From: Sporobolomyces roseus
Taxonomy: Eukaryota > Basidiomycota > Microbotryomycetes > Sporidiobolales > Sporidiobolaceae
DNA: 64,000 nt
Assembly (NCBI GenBank): GCA_016617785.1
Contig: JADILM010000001.1
Coordinates: forward strand, 930,001 to 994,000
Direction of reading: 5' to 3'
The notes below the pieces were generated by a model. It was not told where the DNA came from and did not search any database. It worked only from the letters and a program-made list of their open reading frames with translations. Made by a program: the position numbers and the translations under genes. The first letter of the stretch is position 1. Each line of letters starts with the position of its first letter. Shown piece after piece: positions 49,122 to 60,900 of this stretch.

Positions 49122-50627
49122 TTAGTACGGTAAACCACTTTGTTGTTGTGAATTCTGATTATTTTGTCGTTGTTGTTGTTGTTGATTGTTTCGTGGTGGT
49201 GCTCGTTGACCAGGCTGTAGAAAGTACGGATGAAACGAGATCTGGGTCAGTACGATACTCGAGAAGGAAGAGAAGAAAACGAGAGAAACGGAAACTTACA
49301 ACCATTGGATTTGGGCAACTATTCAAGAAAGAAAATTGAATGAGGAAACTCTCGTCAGTTCAACGCGAACGAGCTGCGAGTGATCACAGGGGAGTTAAAG
49401 CGTAGTACGTACTTGTTTGCGAAATGACCCATTTGACCACATTTGTAACAAGTGACTTGACTATATCGAATCAACTCTCACTTATTCATCAGTTTTCTCC
49501 TCTCGCACACGATGAAAGCATCTAAGCTTACCTAAGATCTCGTCTCCCACCTCCTCCTCCTCCACCTGCATTATTATTATTATTGTTGTTCTGATACCCA
49601 CCCTGTCCACCTCCTTGCTGTTGCCCTCCCCCTGCCCCTCCCCCACCTTGACCTCCTCCTCCTCCACCATTCCAATTCGTAGCACCCGTACCACTCCTCC
49701 CCGTAGGATCACTAGCAAACTCCAACCAATCTTTCCTATACAATCGAAAAGTCGCTTCGGGTAAGAATCTCGCTCCTGATACATCTGGGATTCGGGTCGA
49801 GGATGCTGGAGGTTCAGGTTCCGAATCGAATTTGGGACTATCGAGGGGAGGGAGATTGTTAGTTGGAGAAAGAGGGGGAGGAGAGTAGGAGAGGAGGAGG
49901 CCACGTACTGCCCTAGGGGACAATCTCGACCAGAGGGACAAAATCCTAGGATGTAGGAGGGACAAACTACTCTTCTAACATGCTTGAGTTTACATTCTGG
50001 ACCTGTAGAGTTTGAGTTTGATGTGTGTGTCAGCTTGAGAGAAGGGAGAGGAGAGAGAGAGGGAGATAAGAGAGATAGTAGTTTTCACCTTCGGGACAAA
50101 AACCTTTTCTATAATTTGGACATTCTCTCACTCTCATATCTTCCGTCACGTGTAAATACATGCACTAGCAATAGGAGGGAGAGTGTCGATTAGCACTGTG
50201 AGAGGGAAGGGAGAGTAGTAAAGGGGCTTACTTCATCACCATTTGAACAAAACCCGTATTTCGCAAAGAACCAACATTCTGGCATTTTCCTCAAATGGTA
50301 CTCGTGCATGAAATCGCAACCTTTATTTTTTTTACACAATCCTCTCAACCAATGTTTGCAAACGGTTCTAGCATGTGCCGAGGAGGGAGTTGGAGGAATG
50401 GGTTGGAAATTGAGAGGGGAAGGGGAAGAGTGACGAAAAGGACAGGAAGCTCCTCTAGGACAAGAGGTGGAAGAGGCAGAGGAGAGGGAGAGATTGAAAT
50501 CGGGACAGAGTTGAGCGTCAGTGTCGAGTTTGATCGAGAGTTGATTCTTGATGAAAGGTTCGATAGTGAATTCTAAATGAGAGAAGGTGACATTTGGATC
50601 AAGGATTGTACTACTAGTACTAGCCAT
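49122..50627 (-). CDS. YTH1: CPSF30/Yth1 mRNA 3'-end processing zinc-finger protein
   Basis: The zinc-finger subunit of the cleavage and polyadenylation factor that reads the AAUAAA signal. Five CCCH fingers are visible in order: CPDFNLSLSSASSTSCPRGA...CPFRH, VCKHWLRGLCKKNKGCDFMH, CWFFAKYGFCSNGDECMYLH, CPNYRKGFCPEGPECKLKH and CPSYILGFCPSGRDCP; the fifth lacks its final His in the frame I can follow, because an intron falls there. A Gly/Asn/Gln-rich linker follows, then a CCHC knuckle, CYKCGQMGHFANNCPNPM, which is split by an intron with its second half on a 19-nt exon (49300-49318). The tail is Gln/Asn-rich and ends SGLPY. The start MASTSSTILDPNVTF was preferred to the upstream in-frame Met because it matches family length and leaves a promoter shared with SAC1. 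Confidence 0.92.
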
Positions 50628-50731
50628 ACTTGGGTCCAGCTGAACAAGAGTGAGGAGGAGAAGGAGGGAAGAGAGATCTCTTGATCTTGCTCCACAACCT
50701 CTCACTCAGCACCACACGACTTGAATCAATC
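50628..50731. promoter_or_regulatory. Compact divergent promoter, YTH1 / SAC1
   Basis: Only 104 nt separate the two start codons, the shortest divergent gap in the window. No TATA box is visible. Leaders of both genes must be very short or the transcripts overlap. Confidence 0.6.
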
Positions 50732-53704
50732 ATGGCTGTACATCAAGAGTACAGGTTATTCATATCACCCGATCAATACACTCTAATCGGTGAATCAAGC
50801 GAGAAACCTCAAACTCTCATCATCAACAGAAGAACGAATCAACTAGACTTGCAACCAGGTAATAACCTCCCTAATAGAGCAGATCAAGAGTTACAAGTGT
50901 ATGGACTATTCGGTATCATCTCATTGATCAAATGTAAGTCCCTCCCCTTTCACTCAATCCCACCATTCCAAATATTCATCATGACCCCCGGCTAACTTCC
51001 CTCTCTCTCTCTGAATATAAACAGCTGATTACTTGATAGTAATCACGAAACGTACTAAAATAACTCGTTTCCTCTCTTCGACCGTTTACTCCGCAACCGA
51101 TTTCGCCGTATTCCCTATCGAATCGACTTCCTCGGGGGGACTCTCTTCAACCGCCGGAGCAGAAGAAACTTATTTGTTGGGATTAATCAAGAGTCATTTG
51201 TATTCTGCTCCTTTTTATTTCACTTATGGAGGTTGGAACGTTACGAATCGGTTACAACAACAGGGTGGGAATAGTTTTGAAAAACCTTTATGGGAAACCG
51301 TATGTTTACTTCTCTTTCACGACTTGACTCGAGAGAGATAGAGAGATGGAATGTAAGCTGATTGAAGAGTGAGAGGGTGTTTCGAGACTTCTTTAGGCAG
51401 ATGATAGATTTTTTTGGAATCGTCATTTACATAGACGTTTGATTGATGCTACTACAGCTAGTGCCGATCTCGATGTGAGTCTCCATTCGTATTTACTCTT
51501 GTTCTTGCATTGCATTGCGAGAAAAATGCTGATACTGGATGAAACGTGTTGAAAAATGTAGTACGGTAAATTCATCTTACCGGTAATGTTTGGATTCCTC
51601 GAGTTCAAACCTACTTCGATCAATGGAAGAACCTTCCTCTTCGGTCTCATTTCCCGTCGCAACCGATTCCGAGCTGGAACTCGTTACTTCTCTCGAGGAA
51701 TCGATCAGAATGGCAACGTTTCGAATTTCAACGAAACTGAACAATTAATCTTACTCGATAACGATTCGGCGAGGGGAGGGGAAGTCAAGGGTGATGTAAG
51801 GTTCAGTTATGTTCAGACTAGAGGGAGTGTACCGGTTTATTGGGCAGAGATCAATAATTTGAGATACAAACCTGATTTAAAAATCATGGATTTATCTTCA
51901 ACCGTCAGTTTCTTTCTCTTTTTCTCCCTTCCCTTCCCTTTCAATTTCTGGAATGTACTGATCACGAAGAGGTGAGGTTTGGATTAGAGGGAATCATTAG
52001 ATCGTCATTTCAATCAACAAATTTCTTTATACGGTTCTCAAATCCTCGTCAACTTGGTCAATCAAAAAGGTTACGAGAAACCCGTGAAAGAAGCTTACGA
52101 ACGTGCTTTAGACGCGTTGAGGAACGACCGGTTGAATTATGTTTATTTCGACTTCCATCACGAGTGTAAAGGGTTGAGGTTTGATCGAGTCGATGGTTTG
52201 ATCGATGGTTTGGATGAGGAATTACAAAAACAATCGTCAGTTTCCCCCTCGTCTCACTCTCTCTCATCGGAGGGTTGCTGATTGAGAGGGAAATGTAGGT
52301 ATTACTATCATGATTCGACTTTATCGTCTCAAGCACAATCCAAACAAACTTCGGTAGTTCGAACAAACTGTATGGATTGGTACGCTTCCTCTCCATCTCT
52401 CTCTCTCTCCGTTCCTCCATCCCCGTCTCATTGAACTGACCCCTTGAGGAATGTGAGAGAGATTTAGTTTGGATCGAACAAACGTAGTACAATCTGCATT
52501 GGCGAAATGGGTCCTCAATAACCAATTGAGGCAGATTGGAGTTCTTTCAGTCAAAGAATCGGTCGATGAACATTCACAATTCCTCAATCTATTCAGGAAT
52601 GGTCAGTCTCAACTTTAACCCCCTCGCCTCCCCCATGATGATGAGAGGAAGGAAACTGATGAGTTGATGGAACTGTGTGTGCAGTTTGGGCTGATAATGC
52701 AGATACTGTTTCTCGAGCTTATTCCGGTACTGGTGCGCTCAAAACTGATTATACTCGGTAACTTTACCCTTCCCTTCTCCTTTCCACCCGCCTAGCTGAC
52801 CTTGTGTGAGTGGAAATAGTACTGGTAAACGTTCGAAAGAAGGAGCTTTACAAGATGGGATTAATTCGGCCATGCGTTACATCAAGAACAATTTCTTGGA
52901 TGGACCGAGACAGGACGCTTACGATCTCGTTACGGGTACTTGGCAACCTAGTCGAAAGGGCGACGTTCTTGGGAACTCGAAGGAATGGTTTGTCGATTCG
53001 AGGGAGTTAGGGAGTAGGGTTGCGCCTTGGGTCGCTTTGGGTTCGATTGCGATCTTGTTCTTCGTAGTAATGTTCCCAGGATTCATGTCTCGTGCGTTTT
53101 CTCTCCTCGTTTCTCTTTCTCTTGACTGTTTCGAGGGCCGGAGAAGAGAGAAACTGATGGGTTTTTTGCATGGAATATAGAGTACATTGCATCTCTACGT
53201 AAACTCACTTTGTTCTCGATCGTACTACTCGCCGTATCAATGCATTCGATCTTGAATAACGGGATCGATTACGTCGCTCAACCAAGATTGATGAAGAGTG
53301 CGTTGGACGAAGTTTTGAATTATTCTGGAAAAGGTTACGAGTAAGTTTTATCACTCTCTCTCTCCCTTCTGTTTGGAGGTGGTCACTGACTCGACGCGTT
53401 TTTTGGTGTAGATCTGGAAGGAGAGGCAGACCTTTGAAGAAGAAGAGTGGTCTCCAAACTGCTTCTTCGTCGGGACATTCTCACCTAGTCAGTGTCGAAC
53501 AATCGGCGAAACAACGTCAGTTCAAAAAGGAGAGGAAGGAAAGTATCTTGCCCATGTTGTCTACTTCTCAAGGTACTACCAAACTCGATTGAACACACTC
53601 TTTCGACACTCTCTCGCTTGATGTGTTTCTCTTCCCTCCTAAATTCAAGTAGTATATTTGTTTTTTTTTGTGTGTTTTCCTCTCTCTGTTTGATAGATGT
53701 GTGA
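50732..53704 (+). CDS. SAC1: Phosphoinositide phosphatase Sac1
   Basis: An ER/Golgi integral membrane phosphatase that dephosphorylates PtdIns4P. About 630 residues, a dozen or so exons. The N-terminal SAC domain includes YGLFGIISLIKSDYLIVITK, ADDRFFWNRHL, FLFGLISRRNRFRAGTRYFS, the block VNQKGYEKPVKEAYERALDA and YVYFDFHHECKGLRFD. The catalytic loop is VVRTNCMDCLDRTNVVQSAL, with the CX5R core intact. Then AYSGTGALKTDYTRTGKRS and YIKNNFLDGPRQDAYDLVTG. Two C-terminal helices, VAPWVALGSIAILFFVVMFP and LTLFSIVLLAVSMHSI, match yeast Sac1 topology. A basic/Ser tail follows. The last intron leaves just DV and the stop on the final exon. Divergent from YTH1. Confidence 0.95.
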
Positions 53705-54030
53705 AATGATTAGTATCAGTATCAATGAATCTCAACGATACAACTCGAGTCCCAAGACAAGGAAATTGATTGCTTTTAAATCGCAGGAAAGAGACGAGAG
53801 ATTTCACTCTTCGCTCACTCCGCCCACTTGACCCACAAACGACCCAGCAGGATTTCAGCTAGTAGATCTGGCTACCCCTTATCAATTCAGACCATTCGTC
53901 CCATTCAAGCCGAATCTTCCTTTTGCATCATCATCATCCCTCCCCCTTCCCCCCCCCTCCTCAATCTCACCTCCTCTCTCGCACTCGTACAATAATATAC
54001 TCGAATCAGTGAACTGCTAGATCAGTAAGG
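53705..54030. promoter_or_regulatory. PPZ1 upstream region, pyrimidine-rich
   Basis: About 325 nt between SAC1 and PPZ1. It contains a strong C/T-rich stretch (about 53925-53985, with a C run near 53950) a few tens of bases before the ATG, typical of a fungal leader or core promoter. Confidence 0.5.
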
Positions 54031-55964
54031 ATGGGAAACAGTTCTTCGAAAGAGAAGAAATCTAGATCGCGTAGTTCTAGTCAATCACTAGGAGCTACAG
54101 CAGGCTCAGCCGGAGGAGGAGGAGGTACTCAATCAACAACGACAACAACAACAGCGAACACTAGTAGTACGAGTAATGGATTGAATGATGGATCGGCAGG
54201 AATGGGTGGAGCAGCCTCCTCCTCTTCATCATCATCAATTCAACCAGATACATCGGTATTCGGTTCGGCGTTATCTCCTTCGAAATCTAGGACTCCTTCA
54301 ACTCATACAAACTCAGCAGCAGGTGCCAATGCAACTGGTTCGAGAACTACTCCTAGCGCGAATAACACTTTACCTCCTCCTCCTCCCCCTCCTTCCTCTT
54401 CTACTCCTACTGCCGCTTCATTCCCTACGAACCCAGTCAACACTCCAGGTACTTCAGCAAACGACCCTTCGAATCTACCTACTCAAACAATCTTGTCGAA
54501 TCCAATCGGAGGGGTTGCGAGTGGAGCTGCTGGATCTGGAGTGACAAGTGGAGCAGTAGGAGGAGGAAGTGCTTCTGGTAGTGGTGGAGCAGGAGGAGGA
54601 GGAGGGGCTTTACCTCAATCTCTCGTACCTGGGGGAGGAGCGCCTTCGAACGTAGGAGGACCCACTTTACTCTCTACTTCTCCGACTTCAGGTCCCGGCA
54701 ACAACAAAGGTGGAAACGTTTTCGACGTCGACGACATGATCTCTCGATTACTCGACGCGGGTTACTCTGGCAAAGTGACGAAATCCGTTTGTTTGAAGAA
54801 TGCCGAGATTACGGCGATTTGTCAAGCGGCGAGAGAAGTCTTCTTATCGCAACCTACCCTCATCGAATTGTCGCCCCCGGTCAAAATCGTAGGAGACGTA
54901 CATGGTCAGTACAGCGATTTGATCAGGTTGTTCGAAATGTGCGGGTTCCCCCCTTCGGCGAATTACCTCTTCTTGGGAGATTACGTCGACAGAGGCAAAC
55001 AAAGTTTGGAAACTATCCTCCTCCTCCTCTGCTACAAAGTCAAGTATCCCGAAAATTTCTTCCTCCTTCGTGGAAATCATGAATGTGCAAATGTTACTCG
55101 AGGTGAAGCTCTTTCCCCCCTCTTTCTTTACTTCCTTTTTACTCGATTCGTTGCTGACTCTCCTCCTCTTCCTTCTTCTCTCTAATAGTGTATGGATTCT
55201 ACGACGAATGTAAAAGAAGATGCAACATCAAGATTTGGAAGACTTTCATCGACGTATTCAACTGTCTCCCAATCGCAGCAGTCGTCGCCTCAAAGATCTT
55301 CTGCGTTCACGGTGGACTATCCCCCTCTTTACAATCGATGGACGATATTCGTCGGATATCTCGACCGACCGACGTACCCGATTATGGATTGTTGAACGAT
55401 TTGTTGTGGAGTGATCCGAGTGATACGGCTTTGGATTGGGAGGACAACGAGAGAGGGGTCAGTTATTGTTTCGGAAAGACTGTGATTGGTTCGTTCTTGG
55501 CGAGGTACGATTTCGATCTGATTTGTCGTGCTCATATGGTCGTCGAAGGTGAGTTACTCCCTCTCTCTTTCCTCGCACATCGATTGAGGAGCTGACAGTT
55601 TCTGCTCGTCTTGTACCTAGATGGATACGAGTTCTGGAATGAGCGAACATTGGTCACTATCTTCTCGGCACCTAATTATTGCGGTACGTTTTCCCCCCGT
55701 CCCCTTCTCTGTCATTCGTGCTGATTTGTTTCGCACATCTCATAGGTGAATTCGATAACTTTGGAGCGGTCATGTCTGTATCAGAAGATCTGCTGTGTGC
55801 TTTCGAGTTGCTCAAGGTGCGATTTTCGCGACACAACCCCCCAAATTCAATCGATACTGACTCTTTCCCAATCATTCTAGCCTCTCGACACTGCACAACT
55901 CAAGCGGGAACTCGCAAAGACGCGACGAAGACTTTCACAAGCGAGTAGTGGGAGCGCAACTTGA
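54031..55964 (+). CDS. PPZ1: PP1-like Ser/Thr phosphatase, Ppz type
   Basis: Ppz phosphatases regulate K+/Na+ homeostasis and cell-wall integrity and are inhibited by Hal3. Five exons. The N-terminus [18 protein letters not shown] has the Gly-2 and Ser-6 context of an N-myristoylation site; about 235 residues of Ser/Thr/Gly/Pro-rich disorder with a poly-Pro run follow. The catalytic domain starts at [20 protein letters not shown] and has all metal motifs: [52 protein letters not shown] and [20 protein letters not shown], then [20 protein letters not shown]. The C-terminus, [17 protein letters not shown]..., lacks the PP1 TPPR motif, as expected for Ppz rather than Glc7. The last exon was joined so that the tail continues to TGA at 55962-55964. 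Confidence 0.94.
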
Positions 55965-56678
55965 TCCTCCAAAAATCCCCTTTAACTTTTTTTTTCTTCT
56001 AAACTTTTCCCCCCTTTTCGACCTGTTCTTATCCTTCTCCTTTTCTCCCTTCACACTCTATACCATGGACGTTCTTTCCCCCCCACTCCGCTTCTTTCTT
56101 CGTTCAATTTGTTTCCCTACCCTTCTTTCTTTCTCGATCATATCCCCCCCTCATCTGCGCTTCCCTCTTTCATCTGCTGCTCCCTCCGATCCGGTTCGAC
56201 CTGCTGCTCTACCCTCTCTCCATCTTTCACCACTCTCTCCCCCATCATTACCTTTCGACTTTTTTTTGTGCTCCCTTTGAGGTTTTCGGTCGATATCTGA
56301 TTTTATGTCAAGTACGCCAACTCTTTCTCATTCTAAAGGATTCGGACCGTTGACTGATTCTTGCTCCATCTCTATAGATGTAACACAGGTTTGATTCTCC
56401 CGTCTCGTTGTATTCAAATTGTAGTAATCTCATACTCTTTTTTTTTTTTGGATCGTCTACCTCTTGTCTTCGGGCTCATACGCAGCGAGCTTCGCTGTCT
56501 CCTCTTTCAACTCGACGCCTGTGTCGCTATCGACTCGCAGGCTAGTCCTTCAGCTCGTCTCGTCTTCCCGTTGTCGAATCGCTTTCTTCATGTCTCGCTC
56601 GAACAGTCACATCAATTGAACCGTCTATCTATTATTACGCCCAGAGAATCTATGTAGACCCCATCTTCCAGCAAAATC
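55965..56678. other. Intergenic: convergent 3' ends of PPZ1 and NUS1
   Basis: About 714 nt, heavily T/C-rich with several T and C runs (for example 55988-56016 and 56436-56449). Open plus-strand frames (55948-56280, 56361-56657) are compositional shadows of the pyrimidine bias. No gene supported. Confidence 0.55.
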
Positions 56679-57844
56679 TATCGCCCCAATCGCATTTCTG
56701 CTCTACCGTACAAATCGACCGCTTTCCTAAAGATTGGATATGTCAACGTCGGGGAAGGTAACCAAGCTGGTGATGGATGATGACTGTGAGGGACAATCAA
56801 CATAAGCTAGAGGTTCGAGAAGAGGGAAGACGAGATGGGTAGCTTACTACATTTCTGATAGTCTGATTTGCCATGGAGGAAAGCCGGAGAGACGGAGGTA
56901 CGATCCACCGAATACGAAGACGAGGTCCGGTTCGGGTAGAGGGAAACCTGGACGAATCGAGGGAGAGTCAGAGCTGAGAAGTGGACAAGAGTAGAGAAGT
57001 TTTTTGGCTTACTGTCGATAGCTTCGGCAACTTTCTCAGAGGTCAAAGGTGATGCTTTCTGATTGTTTGAGCGAGAGATTGCGAGTTGCTGTGCTAGTCT
57101 CGCTAGTTGTGGTCGACCAGCTTGACGGGACAGGAGTCGAAGAGTGAAAGAAGGAGACGATTTCGGGGTTGCAGATCCGTCTGAAACCAAAGTTGTCGAG
57201 CCTGAGGATCATCCGTGTGAGTCGACAGTCCATTCCTGACGCTACAAGAAAGAGGGAACATACCATTCTCATCTGAAGAAGCCGTTTCGAGCTGTTCTTG
57301 ATCGAGCAAGTTGACGATTTGATCCGGTCTCGGCGGAGTGGACGATACGGCAGAAACAAAGGTAACGATTGAAGACTCGTGCTGTTTGTTCTTGACTAGC
57401 ATCGGTTGAACAGGGTTGAAAGTAGCGATCCTCTCGACATTTGAAACGAGGATGCCTAAGATCAGAACGAGGTGTCAACGGATCCACCTTGAGTCAGACG
57501 AGAGCAGTTGTAGGCGTACCATCTCTATCATACACGCTCAACTGAGGAATCCCTAGCTCTTTACACCATTCCATCAACTTTGTTAATTGTTCTCTTTTCG
57601 CTTCCTCATCTCCCTTACTCCCTGCTCTCCATTGTACTGGTGCTAATACTACTGCTAGATGTTTCGGTACTTTGTCCCATCGCTTTCGAGCTAGATCTAG
57701 TGAGGGGGAGGTTGATTGATGACGAGAAATTCGAGGAAAGACTTGAGAGACGACGTGGGCGAGCCGAACGAGTGCAAAGATACTATGCAGTACCAAGAGT
57801 ACTCCTAAATGAAGTGGGAAGAGAAAGAAGGCTTGTAACCCCAT
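56679..57844 (-). CDS. NUS1: Dehydrodolichyl diphosphate synthase subunit NUS1 (NgBR)
   Basis: The non-catalytic but essential partner of cis-prenyltransferase, making dolichol for glycosylation at the ER. Five to six exons. The N-terminal hydrophobic segment LFPLHLGVLLVLHSIFALVR is the membrane anchor; then KRWDKVPKHLAVVLAP, LMEWCKELGIPQLSVYDRDG, ILVSNVERIATFN and the late family block PEPDLVFVFGGSYLRLSGFP followed by PWQIRLSE. The last exon, after a GTAGTA donor, gives HHPSPAWLPSPTLTYPIFRK and the C-terminal RLGR, an RxG motif of the kind needed for complex activity. Asp-containing catalytic motif of true cis-prenyltransferases is absent, as usual for Nus1. A Ser/Thr/Pro insertion in the middle is longer than in yeast. 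Confidence 0.9.
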
Positions 57845-57968
57845 TCCGAGGTCGAAAAGTTAAAAGGAAGAGAAGAAAACCTCGCAAGTTTCAAAGAACT
57901 GTAACAACAAGAAGATGTATTGACGATACAACAAAAAGGGATGCAAACATAGTAAGGTATGGACTATT

Positions 57969-60900
57969 CTAGACGACTGAAGACTTCTTGACCACTCTAT
58001 CCCGCTTGACATTAACGACACCTCGTCGAGAAGGAACGACGTTCGAATCTCGTTCTCCTAAAACGACTTTACTCCTCCTCGTTTCTCCCTTCCCTGTCCC
58101 TATAGGTGCCACTGATGATCCACGAGGAGCGCCAATAGGAGGTAGCGAAACCAACTCGATCGAAGGTGAACGAGCCATGAGACTACTCCTTCCTCCTGAT
58201 TGAATCGGATCCAGCGTTTCGAGTGCTGGTTCCTCACCAGCTACAAGTTGTCGCGCGGCAAGGTCAGCAGCCATTCGAGCTCGTAGAAGCGTGTCGAGTA
58301 CGGTTGGACGATCGGAAGCGTCAAGGTCGACGATGGGAAGTAATCGATCGATAGGTCGCTCTTTCGGTTTAGGGGTTCCTCCAGTTGGGATGTCGTGTCG
58401 GACTCGTCGTTGTAGGTCAGCTTGTAGTTCGGAGGCGAGACTGTCGTTGCAAATGTTGATGTTGGAGATGGATCGTGCAGCGAGATTGGCATATTCTCCA
58501 ACCTGTGAAGACACTTTTTGTCTATCAGTCTTTACTCTCCGTAATCCGTAAGATATGATCGAGAGATGCTGACAGTCTGGAGAGTTGACTGAGAAGTCGA
58601 GACAACGTCGTCGTAAACCCCTTCGCTTGATAATGACCATGCTGCGAACGAATCTCCAGTTTGTTCCGCAAGATTGACTAGAGCTCGTCTCGAAGTCTTC
58701 TGGTGGCGACTTTCGGCGGAGCGGACTGACAGGGAGCGAATGAGATCAGTGGTAACCGCGATGGAAAGTTTGATGAAGGCTCACAGGTAGTAGTCGAATC
58801 GTTTACGAAAGAAGCGGCATTTCTTAACAAGTCGACTTGTTCGTGTCGAGCGGCGTCTGCAGCAGTTGATTGCTCGGTTGAGAGATGCTGCAAGAGATCG
58901 ATAGATGTTGCGATGTGCTATATACACACGATTTCGTCAGCTGCTGAGTACTCTCTTGAAGAAACGAGGCTTACCTTTCTTCCTTCATCCCGAGTCACCT
59001 TGCTCACTCTAACGGTATCACCTATTCGCTGCTCAATCACGAGGTTCCCGTCCCCAACGCTCCGCAAATCCTCTGATCTTCGCTCAAACGAGGCATTCAT
59101 CGTTCCCTCTCTTTCCCGCACTCCTCCTCTGATCCGTTCGTAAGTCTCCAGCATCGCTTCTTGACGACGTTGCGATGCTCGAGAAAGTTCAGCTTGTACA
59201 CGAGCGAGGATCGTTGCTTCTTCTTCCGCAAGTCGGGTTCGTTCTGTTTCGAAGGAGGATTCGAGCGTTGAAACGAGTTCTTTCAGGAATGCGTTCTGTT
59301 TAAATCGAGACCGTTCAGCTTCTGAGACCGGTGAGAAGCGAGGACTTGCGACTCACCTCGGCAGAAAGCGCTTCGAGATCTTGTCGAGAGATGGAATCGA
59401 GGGATCTTCGATCTTGGTCGAGCTGAGCGACACACTCGAGATGCATCGCTTGAATCGGCTCGAACAGAGCTTCGAGTAGCTCAGTCGACTATGACGAGTA
59501 GAAGATGTCAGAACAGTCGCAAGGGGAGAGAGATAGAGGATTCTGCTCACCTCGACTGAATGTTTCTGTAATTCTTCGCTCAATCGATTCGCCAACTCCC
59601 TCTGTTCCCTCTCGACGTCGTTCGTCCGTCTCTCGATCCTCTCAAACAACGCTCGACAAGTTTCCTCGACGACCTCTCTGAACTCCCTCGCATCCCCCTT
59701 GAACCCTTTCTCCCCCTCCACGATCTCCTCCAAACACCTCGCGAATCCCTCCATCTGCTCCTCGACCAACTCCCTGCTCTCCCTCAGCAAAGTTTGCTGT
59801 CGTTTCTCGAATCCATCCAATTTAGTTTCCATCTCCCAAACGAATTCAGATTGTGCTTGACGAAGTGTCGAAGTTTGAGAAGAGATCTCGCTTGTTCTCG
59901 TAGCTATCGAAGAACTCGCGTCGTTCAACATGGCGAGGTTTGCTTGTTCGACGAGGGTTTTCCGAGCTGTCCACCCCCCCAACGAGCACATCAGCTCATA
60001 GGTTTCAAAAGAGAAAATGAGAGAAAGATGAGTTTTTCACCTAGTTTCATTCTCAGCCCTTCTAGATCCTCCCAAGCACTCTCATGATCCATTTTCCAAC
60101 CTTTCCTACTCTCTTCCCACGCATCCGTCAAACACCTCAACTGTTCGTTCTCCCTCTTCGTCGCCTCCAATTCTTGCCGAGTCTCGCTCAAATCCTCTTT
60201 AGTCACCTCCAACTCCTCTTTCGTAAACCTCAATCCTTCTTTAGTCTTGGTCAACGCTCTCACATTCTGTTCGAGTTGATCCCGTGTAGAAGAGAGTTCC
60301 GATTTGAGGATTTCCAAATCCGTGATCGTTTTCTGATGTGACTTGAAAGACGTCTTGTAATTGAATCGTTCGGTTTCCAACTCTTCCAAAGTCTCTTTCG
60401 AAACGTAATAACCCGTCTCACTTCGAGCAGCCTGTATTGCAAACCTCAGGATCAGCTTTTCGCAACTAAAATCACGAAGAAGCGAGAGAGGAAAAGGCTC
60501 ACTTTGAGATCCATTTTCAATCTAGTCATTTCACTCATGACCAAACCCAAATGAACGTCTTTGCCTACCCTCTGATTGATTTCGGCAGGTCGGTTCTTGA
60601 TCGAAGTAGCTTGCAAAGCGTAAGACAAAGTACTCGCAGTTTCTTCGTAAGAGGTAGGAGAGATCGTCGCGATAATCGTAGTCTTCGTGTTGCCTCCCAA
60701 AGAATCTTGTAGTAATCGAGTCAATTTGGATTCCCTAAACGGAGGGAACTCAAAGGAGAACGATGTCAGCTCAGAATTTCGAGAGGGTAAATGAAAAAAG
60801 CTAGCTTACCGATATGGGATATGTAAACTCTTCTTCCCATTCTTTCCATTCTCTCCATCCCTCGCATTCCCACTTGGATTCATTCCATTCGATCTCTCTC

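Noticed and set aside
55948..56657. Plus-strand frames after PPZ1
   Set aside because: Low-complexity Leu/Pro/Ser/Phe products of pyrimidine-rich 3' flank.
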